DNA of 7,582 bases from an uncultured Actinomyces sp. GTDB lineage: Bacteria; Actinomycetota; Actinomycetes; Actinomycetales; Actinomycetaceae. Of this stretch, positions 1-6,413 are shown piece after piece. The stretch is taken from NCBI GenBank assembly GCA_900556405.1, contig USPB01000095.1:1-7582 (forward strand), given 5' to 3'. The notes beneath the pieces are model-generated. The model did no database searches. It was not told the DNA's origin and saw only the letters and a list, made by a program, of their open reading frames with translations. Each line of letters starts with the position of its first letter. Position 1 is the first letter of the stretch. The translations under genes and the position numbers were made by a program.

Positions 1-54
1 GAGGCCCTTGAAGACCTGGGCGAACCTGGTTGCATCCTCAATGGAAAGGGTCAT
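1..54 (-). CDS. Start of probable MoxR-family AAA+ ATPase (18 codons, partial)
   Basis: The minus strand has an ATG at 54-52 and stays open to the window edge, reading MTLSIEDATRFAQVFKGL. MoxR-family ATPases commonly open with a short helix of this kind (a Thr/Ser-rich start, then a Phe-containing helix leading to an 'N(V/I)...GK' segment), but the Walker motifs lie beyond the edge, so the family call rests on a short stretch plus context. AGGA at 64-61 with a 6-nt spacer supports this start. The gene begins 51 bp after the TAG stop of the giant surface-protein gene, with no hairpin between, so co-transcription is likely. MoxR ATPases are chaperone-like AAA+ proteins, often encoded beside DUF58 and transglutaminase-like membrane proteins. 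In bifidobacteria an AAA ATPase gene accompanies the fn3 gene in the PFNA cluster. No catalytic residue can be checked here. Confidence 0.6.
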   Translation of the reverse strand, partial: MTLSIEDATRFAQVFKGL

Positions 55-60
55 GAGTTG

Positions 61-64
61 TCCT
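61..64 (-). promoter_or_regulatory. Ribosome binding site of the MoxR-like gene
   Basis: AGGA on the minus strand (64 to 61) is followed by six bases (CAACTC) and the ATG at 54. It is a normal-strength Shine-Dalgarno and fixes the start. The 51-bp gap (55-105) shows no inverted repeat and no promoter I could recognise, which favours read-through from the surface-protein gene. Confidence 0.6.
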
Positions 65-105
65 ATGTTTCTGTTGTTGCTCGTAACGGGGAAAGTGTGG
101 TCGTC

Positions 106-3100
106 CTATTCGACTCGGCAGCTCTTCACGACGTCCCGCGCATTCAGCTCTCGAGCGGTGATTGCCTCCGTCAGGATACCCGGTATGCTCGGCGTGTCCC
201 GAGAGAAGCGGAATTCGGTGTCCTGAGCGGGTCGCCCGGTACTGACCGTGCAGATGAGCGTGACGCCCGATCCAAACTGGGAGGCTCGTTTGGCCGTCAG
301 CGTCATCGAGCCGCATTCCTGCCCGTTCGAACACGTGGTTTTTCCGTTGAAGGTCGCGTCGATATTCTCCGCGGCTTCGGTGGTCTTGAAGGTGGCTTCT
401 ACCTGCCGGTGCGCCCCACCGGCGCTGACCATTTCGACGACAACCGTGTACTGGTTGACCGGTGCCAGGCCCTGGACCGTCCACGAGGTCATCGGACCAC
501 TGAACGTCTGCCTAGTCGACCCCTCCATTCCCTTAATCCACACGCTGGTCTGGGCGGGGTTGACGCCGCCGGGGATAGTCCACGACACGGACGCGCTGTT
601 GATGTAGGGGGTGACCGACACGTTGAACACGGGGATCGTGTCGTCATCGTCACCGCCACCACCGTCGCGTTGGCCGTTACCGACCGTGCCGGTAGCCGCC
701 GTGACCGGGCTCCAGACGTACGACCCGTCGTCCTTCTTGCCGCGCTGGCAGAAGTAGAAGGTCATCGTTGCACCCGGGGTGAGCGGGCCGATGTTGAAGT
801 CGCCGCGGTCACCGTTGTTGAGGCGCACAGGGTTGCCGGGTGCCGTACACCCTGCCGCACTGTCCGCGTAGAAGAGCTCGAGGTCGGCGGCCTTGTAGCC
901 GTTGCCTTCCTTCAGGCGCGCGTTCGCAACGGTGAGCTTGCCCAGGGCGTTATCCGAGGGCGGGCCCAGGCGCGGTGCGTCGGGGGCCAGCGGCGTCGTC
1001 TTGGGAGGAGTGGGGTCCTCGTGGACGACCGCCGGAATGACGTAGCCAGGAGAGGTCGCCGTGTCACCATTCGTGTTACTGACGGTCACGTACACGGTGA
1101 GGGCCACGCCGTAGGGAACGGTCATCTGGGTGGTGGTGGTTCCGCCCGAGACCGTCTTGGTAACGCCATTAACCGACACAATCGTCTGGCCCCATCCGGC
1201 GCTGCCGGAGCTACCCAAGGACCAGGTGATGGTCGCCAGAGCGGCGTTACCGTCGCGCTGCTGGGCGGCGCTGGCGCTCGTGATGACCGGCTGATCGGGG
1301 CCGCGTCGCGTCGCCTTCGGGGTGCCCGTCACGCCGGGGGAGGCCTGGGAATTCCCGTTCGCGTTCGTCGCGACGACCGTGACGGTGTACGTCTGATCGT
1401 TCACGAGGCCGCTGATCGTGCACGTGCGAGCCCCACTCGTCGTGCAGGTGCGCGAACCGCCAGCAGCGGTCGCGTACACGGTGTAGCCGTTGATGGGGGA
1501 CCCGTTGTTGTTGGGGGCATCCCATGTCATCGTCAGTTCGCCATCGCCGGGGGTGACACTCGGTCCGCCCGGGCGATCCGGGACGCCGGACAGCGTGATC
1601 TCGTTGGATGTGGTGCGAGCGGATTCGCCTTGCTCGTTCACCGCACTCACCGCGAAGCGGTAGCTCTGTCCCGTTCGCAGGCCGTTCACTTCGCACACGG
1701 TGTTCGGGCAGTCGGCGATCTTCGCGCCGCTGGAGTCGTAGAGACGGTAGCCGGTGATGGGCGAACCGTTCGACGAGGGGGCATCGAAGCTCACCCTCGC
1801 GCCGGTGGCACCCACGGCCTCGGCGACCACGTTCATGGGCGCGCCGGGCTTATCGGTGACGGTCACCGTGATGGTGCCCTGCACGACGCGCGAGGGGTCT
1901 CCCAGCTTGTCGTTGACCTGGAAGCCCACCGAGATCGTGCCGGTGGATCGGGGCGTGACCATGACCGACGTGCCGGAGGACGCAATGTCCGCGTTACCCA
2001 GGGACACCGCGGCTCCGACGAGGGAAATCGGCGTGTCGGGGAAGGGGTTGGTGGCGCGCGAGGCAACGTCAACGATCACCGTATCCCCGACCTTCGCGTT
2101 CACGGTGTACAGGGGCACCTGGATACGCGGCTTCGTCGTCGACACGATCTCGACGGGGATCGAAGCGTTGACGCTGTTGCCCTGCTCGTCGGTGACGCTC
2201 ACGGGGATGGAGCCGGCGGATCCGGGGGTCGCGCCCTCGGGCGCGGAGACCGTCAGGACGGTACCGGACAGCGACGCCGACACGGCGCTGGGCGCGGAGC
2301 CCATCGCGTAGGTGAAGGTCGAGGCGTCCGTCCCCTCGGGGTCGCGCACGGCGAGCGCGAGGTTCTGCGTGACGGCAGCGCCCCCGGCCTCGACGCGGAT
2401 CGCGGTCGGGGCGAAGGTGGGCGGTTGGTTCGTGGTCGCCTTAATGCGCACGGGCAGCGACAGCGAGGCGCTCAGCGCGCTCGCGTCGGAGGCCTCGCCG
2501 TCCGCGACCTGGATGAGGAACGCGGAGTTACCGCCGAAGGTCGCGGTAGCCGTCAGCGTCAGCTGCGTCGAGGAGTCCGCCACGACGGAGTCCAGGCCGG
2601 TCTGGGGCACCGGGGACGTCCCATCGACGAGGCGGGGGCTGCGGCCCGAGCGGGTCACGACGTAATCCGACAGGTTGATCGTGCGCGAGGTTCCCGCGTC
2701 CATTTCGATGGGCAGGGCCGCGGTGTTGAGGAAGGGAGCGGTGGAGTCGCGTCCGGGCACGGTCACGACGGCGGAGTTCGTCAGGCCATCGCGGTCCGTG
2801 ATCGTGTAGACGACGAGGCGCAGGGTGTCGGTCACCGGGATCAGCAGGTCGGATCCGTCAACCGTGACGCCGGATTCGGCGCTCGTCACGGTCAGCTCAT
2901 CGATGCTGCCGTCGGGGTCCTCGTCGTTTTCGAGGACCTTCACGCGCACGGCGGAACCATCGGTGGGCAGGTCCTCGTAGGACACGTAGTCATCGCGGGC
3001 GATCGGCGCCTTGAGGGGCGCGTCGTCCTGCACGTACACGGTCACGGTGCCGCGCGCGGAGCCGCCGCGGCCGTCGCTGACCGTGTAGGACACCAGGTAG

Positions 3101-6100
3101 GTGCCGGCCTGCGAAGGCGTATGGATCTGCAGGGTCGAGGAGGAACGGACCTGCGGATCGAGCTCGGGCGTGGCCGTCTCGAGGCCGTCTTCCTCCAGCG
3201 TGAGGGGGTCGCCGTCGGGGTCAACGTCGTTGGAGAGGACGTTAACGGTCACCATGCGGTCCGGGCGCGTGAGCACCGTGTCGGGCACGGCCACCGGGTT
3301 CTGGTTGAGCGAGGGGGCCGCGGAGATCGCGACGCGCACGCGAGCGGAGGCTCGTGCGCCCTGACGGTCGGTGACCGTGTAGGTGAAGGAGTCCGTGCCG
3401 AAAGCGTTCTGGTTCGGCGTGTAGTCGATCCACGTCGACTGCGCGGTGGCGCTGCCCTGCTGCGGCGAGGAGTCGAGGCCCGTCAGGCTCACGGAGTCGC
3501 CGTCCGGGTCGATGCCATCGAGGGTCACGGGGATGCGCGTCGTCTGCCCCGCAGCCGCCCACGCGCTGATGTCGCGGGGGCGCGGAGGCTGGTTCTGGTC
3601 GGACGCGCCCACTACCTCGAAGGTGACCGTGCTCGACGCGCGGTTGCCCGCGGAGTCGATCACCGAGTAGGTGACGTCCATGATGCCGGGGTTGGCACCG
3701 GCCTCGAGACGCACCTGGTTACCGGTCACGAAGGGGGTTCCCAGCGCGTTCGTCGGGTCGTAGGCGAGCGTCGATTCGACCTGCAGGTTCAGGCCTGCCG
3801 GGGAGCGGTCGTTCGACAGAACCGACACGGTACCCACGTCGCCGACACGTACCTTGGCGTGGTCGGGCTTGAGGACGGGCGGCAGGTCGGAGCGATCAGC
3901 CGCGCCGGGAATCACCATGACGTCCGCGGTGGCCTCGCCCTGGCCGTTCGAGACCGTGTACGAGAAGCTCGCGGTCTGGCTCAGGCCCGACGGCGCGGTC
4001 ACGCGCAGCAGGTGGCGGTCGATGAGAGCCACCTCGAGGCCGGGAACGTTCGAGGCGTCGACCGAGGTGATAGACAGCAGGCCGCCCGACGGGTCATAGT
4101 CATTATTGAGAGGCGCAACCAGGACGGATCCGCCCAGCGGGAGGACCGCCGTGTCGTTCTCGGCAACCGGCGGCAGAGCGGTGGCCTCGACGACCTCGAC
4201 GCGGATAATGCCCAGCGTCGTCGCGATGCCGTCGGACACCGTGTAGGCGAAGGAGTAGGAGCCCGGCGCGGTGGCGCGGAAGTCGATCGTGCCGCGGTCG
4301 AGGTCCGGCGAGATCGTCGCGCCCGCGGGTGCGCCCGAGACTGCGGCGAGGCTCAGCGGGTCGCCGTTGGGATCAGTGTCGTTCTTAAGCGGGTCGAGGG
4401 TGACCGTCTCACCCGGGTGCGCTTGGAACAGATCGCCGTTCGCCGACGGAGGCAGGTTTCCGGCCTCCTGAACCGTCGCGATGAGCTCGCCACGCGTCTC
4501 GGCACCCTGATCGTCCGCGACCGTCAGGACGATGGTCTTCGGGCCGGGCGCGCTGCCTTCATCGGTGATCGTCAGGGAACCATCCTCGCTGAAGGAGACA
4601 CTCAGGCCCTCGGGTGCCTCCGCATTCTTGAGGTAGATCGGGTCGCCATCGGGGTCTCGCCAGTCGCTCAGCGCCTGGTACTGAATCTGCGCATTCGCGC
4701 CGATCTTCACGGTCGATGCGCGCAGCTGGTTCGGCGCCGCGTTTTGGCTGTAGGGGTGAATCGTCACCTGCACGCGGGCGGACGCCGTGGCCTGCCCGTC
4801 GGAGGCCTCGTAGGAGAAGGATGTCGAGCCGGTCTGGTTCGCATCGACGCCGGAGATCTGCAGAGCGCGGCCGCCGCGCGCGACGGAGATGGTCCCCCAC
4901 GCGGGCGCGCTCGTCGGGGCCGCGGTCAGCACGTCTCCATCAAGGTCGGAATCGTTGTCGAGGACGGGCAGGACCGTTGAGCGTCCCGGACGGATACCGA
5001 AATCGTCATCCACGGCCTCGGGCGGGGTGTTCTGATCGCGCTGCTGAGGGTCGGCGACCTCGTTCGTGAGCTCGGGGCTATCCTGCTCCTCCTCGGTTTC
5101 CTCGAGCTGGTTCTCGACCTCATCCCAGTTGTCCATGAGGACCATGTTCGAGTCGGGCAGCCACACGCTGCCCTGCGCGACGTCGTTGAGGACGATGGCC
5201 TTGCGGTTCGTGCGGAAGACGATGTCGCGAGCGGTCGTGAGCGTATCGACGACCATCTGCTTGTTCGCGGACGGGTCGTCGCACGCGCGCATGTAGGCGC
5301 CCGACACGCTCCACGCTCCGTACGCGCAGCCTTCGTGGCGAACGGGGGCCGCGGGATTGCCGCTGGCGCCGCTCTCGGTGGCGGGCGTGATCGTCGGGGT
5401 GCCACCCGCCAGCGGGATCGACACGAGGGCCGAGGGCGTGGCGAGCAGGACGGAATCCGCCTTCGGTCCGGCCAACTGCAGGATGCCGCCCTCCTCGACT
5501 CCGGCGGCGCCCAGGTCGAGCTTCTTGCCGCCCGGGAGGAAGAGGGTGTTGGATTGCGAGTCGAGGGCGACGACCTGGTCGCCGACGACGGTGATGCTCA
5601 GCTGGGCGTCCTCTGGGATGCCGTCGATCCTGGTGGTCGCGGCCTGGTCAACGGCCCCCTGGCGCTTGACGGTGGTCAGCGTTCCCGAGGCAGCCAGGGA
5701 GTACACGGAGCCGTCGAGTCCGGTCACGAAGGCGCTCGTGCCCATGTTCGAGGACAGGGCCGCGCCTTCGGACAGGTTCGCGGGGCTGGGCGCGGCGGCC
5801 GAGGTGGTCCACAGGGTGCCGTCGGTGGGGTTGAGGACGCCGAGGACGTCGCCGCCCTGCATGGCGCTCGAGCCGGAGGGCAGAGCCGTCGGAGAGCCGA
5901 GGGATACCTGGGTGACGTTGACGGGAGCGACGGTCTGCGAGGTGAGGTCGGAGACGGTGACGGTCTCGCCAGCCTGGCCGACGTCGAAGTTGGTGGCCTC
6001 GGTGCGCAGGGCGCCGTCGAGGATGCGGGCCTCGTAGTCGAGGTGGCCGACCATCTGCTTGGACTTGTTGGTCACCCAAATGCCACCGTCGTTGACGTTG

Positions 6101-6228
6101 ACCTGCGTGACTTCAGCACCCTTGTAGATAACGCCTGCGATGCACAGCGCAGCAACGACCAGCACCAGGACAAACGCCGGTAGACGCCGCCTTGTGCTGG
6201 TTACTTTTCGTTGCGAGTGCGCGCTCAT
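106..6228 (-). CDS. Giant membrane-anchored surface protein: propeller, cadherin/Ig-like repeats, FnIII domains (2,040 aa)
   Basis: This encodes an extracellular multidomain protein anchored by its N terminus. I chose the ATG at 6228 because GGGAG lies 7 nt upstream and the protein then opens with a basic tail (RRR at 13-15) and one hydrophobic helix (16-35). The in-frame ATG at 6333 would start inside the promoter. By residue: 40-366 looks like a beta-propeller with about eight blade-like units; 367-399 is an acidic linker; 402-1458 holds eleven cadherin/Ig-like repeats, several with D-x-D-P-D-G-D-type putative calcium loops; 1460-1950 holds about five FnIII-like domains; 1856-1863 is a Gly4-Asp4 hinge; 1953-2040 is a Cys-containing end domain. 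No LPXTG motif or sortase tail is present. It is the first gene of a probable operon with a MoxR-like ATPase. The arrangement resembles the FN3 protein of the bifidobacterial PFNA cluster (recalled; homology not tested). The ligand is unknown; adhesion or envelope sensing is inference. Confidence 0.9.
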   Translation of the reverse strand: MSAHSQRKVTSTRRRLPAFVLVLVVAALCIAGVIYKGAEVTQVNVNDGGIWVTNKSKQMVGHLDYEARILDGALRTEATNFDVGQAGETVTVSDLTSQTVAPVNVTQVSLGSPTALPSGSSAMQGGDVLGVLNPTDGTLWTTSAAAPSPANLSEGAALSSNMGTSAFVTGLDGSVYSLAASGTLTTVKRQGAVDQAATTRIDGIPEDAQLSITVVGDQVVALDSQSNTLFLPGGKKLDLGAAGVEEGGILQLAGPKADSVLLATPSALVSIPLAGGTPTITPATESGASGNPAAPVRHEGCAYGAWSVSGAYMRACDDPSANKQMVVDTLTTARDIVFRTNRKAIVLNDVAQGSVWLPDSNMVLMDNWDEVENQLEETEEEQDSPELTNEVADPQQRDQNTPPEAVDDDFGIRPGRSTVLPVLDNDSDLDGDVLTAAPTSAPAWGTISVARGGRALQISGVDANQTGSTSFSYEASDGQATASARVQVTIHPYSQNAAPNQLRASTVKIGANAQIQYQALSDWRDPDGDPIYLKNAEAPEGLSVSFSEDGSLTITDEGSAPGPKTIVLTVADDQGAETRGELIATVQEAGNLPPSANGDLFQAHPGETVTLDPLKNDTDPNGDPLSLAAVSGAPAGATISPDLDRGTIDFRATAPGSYSFAYTVSDGIATTLGIIRVEVVEATALPPVAENDTAVLPLGGSVLVAPLNNDYDPSGGLLSITSVDASNVPGLEVALIDRHLLRVTAPSGLSQTASFSYTVSNGQGEATADVMVIPGAADRSDLPPVLKPDHAKVRVGDVGTVSVLSNDRSPAGLNLQVESTLAYDPTNALGTPFVTGNQVRLEAGANPGIMDVTYSVIDSAGNRASSTVTFEVVGASDQNQPPRPRDISAWAAAGQTTRIPVTLDGIDPDGDSVSLTGLDSSPQQGSATAQSTWIDYTPNQNAFGTDSFTYTVTDRQGARASARVRVAISAAPSLNQNPVAVPDTVLTRPDRMVTVNVLSNDVDPDGDPLTLEEDGLETATPELDPQVRSSSTLQIHTPSQAGTYLVSYTVSDGRGGSARGTVTVYVQDDAPLKAPIARDDYVSYEDLPTDGSAVRVKVLENDEDPDGSIDELTVTSAESGVTVDGSDLLIPVTDTLRLVVYTITDRDGLTNSAVVTVPGRDSTAPFLNTAALPIEMDAGTSRTINLSDYVVTRSGRSPRLVDGTSPVPQTGLDSVVADSSTQLTLTATATFGGNSAFLIQVADGEASDASALSASLSLPVRIKATTNQPPTFAPTAIRVEAGGAAVTQNLALAVRDPEGTDASTFTYAMGSAPSAVSASLSGTVLTVSAPEGATPGSAGSIPVSVTDEQGNSVNASIPVEIVSTTKPRIQVPLYTVNAKVGDTVIVDVASRATNPFPDTPISLVGAAVSLGNADIASSGTSVMVTPRSTGTISVGFQVNDKLGDPSRVVQGTITVTVTDKPGAPMNVVAEAVGATGARVSFDAPSSNGSPITGYRLYDSSGAKIADCPNTVCEVNGLRTGQSYRFAVSAVNEQGESARTTSNEITLSGVPDRPGGPSVTPGDGELTMTWDAPNNNGSPINGYTVYATAAGGSRTCTTSGARTCTISGLVNDQTYTVTVVATNANGNSQASPGVTGTPKATRRGPDQPVITSASAAQQRDGNAALATITWSLGSSGSAGWGQTIVSVNGVTKTVSGGTTTTQMTVPYGVALTVYVTVSNTNGDTATSPGYVIPAVVHEDPTPPKTTPLAPDAPRLGPPSDNALGKLTVANARLKEGNGYKAADLELFYADSAAGCTAPGNPVRLNNGDRGDFNIGPLTPGATMTFYFCQRGKKDDGSYVWSPVTAATGTVGNGQRDGGGGDDDDTIPVFNVSVTPYINSASVSWTIPGGVNPAQTSVWIKGMEGSTRQTFSGPMTSWTVQGLAPVNQYTVVVEMVSAGGAHRQVEATFKTTEAAENIDATFNGKTTCSNGQECGSMTLTAKRASQFGSGVTLICTVSTGRPAQDTEFRFSRDTPSIPGILTEAITARELNARDVVKSCRVE
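109..372 (-). other. Unrecognised Cys-containing C-terminal domain (residues 1953-2040)
   Basis: After the last FnIII domain the protein ends in about 88 residues that match no family I recognise. The segment contains four cysteines (1966, 1972, 1993, 2037), an NGQEC turn (1968-1972), a beta-like stretch around GVTLICTVSTG, and a charged end (KSCRVE). C2037 is four residues from the C terminus, so a disulfide may pin the tail. Being farthest from the membrane, it could be the tip or ligand-contacting domain, by inference. Confidence 0.5.
379..1851 (-). repeat. Fibronectin type III-like domains (residues 1460-1950)
   Basis: Two clear FnIII domains lie at 1460-1548 and 1549-1638. Both carry P-x-x-P at the start, the strand pattern W/F-D-A-P-x-x-N-G-S-P-I-x-G-Y, and the late G-L-x-x-x-x-x-Y-x-x-x-V-x-A-x-N motif. 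Three weaker ones follow at about 1644-1733, 1748-1850 and 1865-1950, the last with GLAPVNQYTVVVE (1920-1932). The first, second and fourth each contain one Cys pair (1507/1512, 1595/1603, 1794/1827). FnIII domains in bacterial exoproteins act as spacers or binding modules. The bifidobacterial FN3 protein is reported to bind a host cytokine, but nothing here shows that this protein does. Confidence 0.75.
1855..5025 (-). repeat. Eleven tandem cadherin/Ig-like protein repeats (residues 402-1458)
   Basis: Repeat starts are at about residues 402, 497, 592, 685, 782, 879, 975, 1073, 1163, 1267 and 1366, a period of about 90-105. Each tends to open with (N/L)-x-P-P or a related proline turn and close with a strand of the type Y-T-V-S-D-G before the next linker. 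A motif resembling N-D-x-D-P-D-G-D follows the first strands in repeats 1-4 and 6-8 (424-432, 525-529, 616-623, 709-716, 904-911, 1000-1007, 1101-1107). It is degenerate in repeat 5 (806-812), reduced to DPEG in repeat 10 (1296-1299), and absent from 9 and 11. Such loops bind calcium in cadherin-like bacterial domains. The repeats are diverged at DNA level, so they are old and not prone to slippage. The block contains no cysteine. A stiff rod holding the C-terminal domains away from the cell is the likely role (inference). Confidence 0.8.
5131..6111 (-). other. Putative beta-propeller domain (residues 40-366)
   Basis: The region contains about eight units of 30-45 residues in which a Gly-Gly/Gly-Asp turn is followed by a strand such as GGIWVTN (48-54), GGDVLGVLN (125-133), LDGSVYSLA (171-179), GDQVVALD (216-223) and GSVWLPDS (353-360). 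This spacing and the 'x-V-x-x-L/W' strands are typical of PQQ-like or kelch-like propeller blades. The blade count is by eye. C301 and C316, near the end, are close enough to form a disulfide. No catalytic residue can be assigned; the domain may be a binding platform close to the membrane. Confidence 0.5.
6124..6183 (-). other. N-terminal transmembrane signal anchor of the surface protein
   Basis: Residues 16-35 form an unbroken hydrophobic run after a cytoplasmic tail rich in Arg/Lys (R7, K8, R13-R15), followed by K36. The positive-inside pattern predicts type II topology: N terminus inside, the remaining ~2,000 residues outside. No clear A-x-A signal peptidase site follows, so an uncleaved anchor is more likely than a released protein. 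C29 is inside the helix but is not preceded by a lipobox. Confidence 0.8.
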
Positions 6229-6304
6229 TGACCCTCTCCCGATTGCTGGGTAGTCTCCACGCAATAGTGTGACACGACTACACCGCAGCCTAATGGTTAA
6301 TGAG
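6229..6304 (-). promoter_or_regulatory. Leader (5' UTR) of the surface-protein operon
   Basis: About 70 nt are transcribed before the start codon. A 6-bp inverted repeat, GTAGTC (6281-6276) and GACTAC (6255-6250), with a 20-nt loop, is the only structure I see. It is weak and resembles no known riboswitch. It stops short of the ribosome binding site, so it would not hide it directly. Confidence 0.3.
6232..6240 (-). promoter_or_regulatory. Ribosome binding site of the surface-protein gene
   Basis: The minus strand carries a purine run, GGGAGAGGG (6240 to 6232), then TCA and the ATG at 6228. The GGAG core lies 7 nt from the start codon. This decides between the ATG at 6228 and the longer in-frame start at 6333, which has no comparable site. 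Confidence 0.75.
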
Positions 6305-6333
6305 AATCTATCAGATGGGCACTTACTTGACAA
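6305..6333 (-). promoter_or_regulatory. Sigma70-type promoter of the surface-protein operon
   Basis: On the minus strand TTGTCA (6333-6328) is separated by exactly 17 bp from TAGATT (6310-6305), and TG one base upstream of the -10 gives an extended -10. Each hexamer closely matches the housekeeping consensus (TTGACA, TATAAT). Transcription would begin near 6298-6297, giving a leader of about 70 nt. The position immediately after the clpC terminator and before the only strong ribosome binding site fits. No operator for a known regulator was recognised. Confidence 0.6.
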
Positions 6334-6335
6334 CT

Positions 6336-6372
6336 AGAGGGCGGCCCGTCGCAGTACGACGGGCCGCCCTCT
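6336..6372 (-). terminator. clpC transcription terminator (16-bp perfect hairpin)
   Basis: A perfect inverted repeat has arms at 6336-6351 and 6357-6372 and a 5-nt loop (6352-6356). The stem is almost all G/C. It begins 41 bp after the clpC stop codon on the minus strand. The bases after the stem (AGTTGTCAAG) have only a weak T-tract, as is common for actinobacterial terminators. Only 2 bp separate it from the -35 box of the next operon, so it insulates the two units. Confidence 0.8.
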
Positions 6373-6413
6373 CAAGTGTCCGGTTTGTCAGCCGCGAACA
6401 ATTGGCGAGTACA

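Noticed and set aside
106..400. Sortase LPXTG anchor at the surface protein's C terminus
   Set aside because: No LPXTG-like motif, hydrophobic segment or basic tail exists near the end; the chain finishes in a Cys-containing soluble domain.
58..4980. Plus-strand open frame of 1,640 codons overlapping the surface-protein gene
   Set aside because: It is exactly codon-in-register antisense to the real gene, so its stops would need TTA, CTA or TCA in the sense frame, all rare in this GC-rich codon usage. Its translation is Arg/Gly/Val/Asp-rich low complexity without domains, while the minus strand gives clear repeats.
6124..6183. Lipoprotein signal with C29 as lipobox cysteine
   Set aside because: Residues before the Cys are A-A-L; the -1 position should be small (G/A/S), and hydrophobic residues continue after it, which fits a transmembrane helix.
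6229..6333. Longer N terminus for the surface protein (ATG at 6333)
   Set aside because: The extra 35 residues are encoded by the promoter and leader, have no ribosome binding site, and would put a non-signal-like stretch before the transmembrane anchor.
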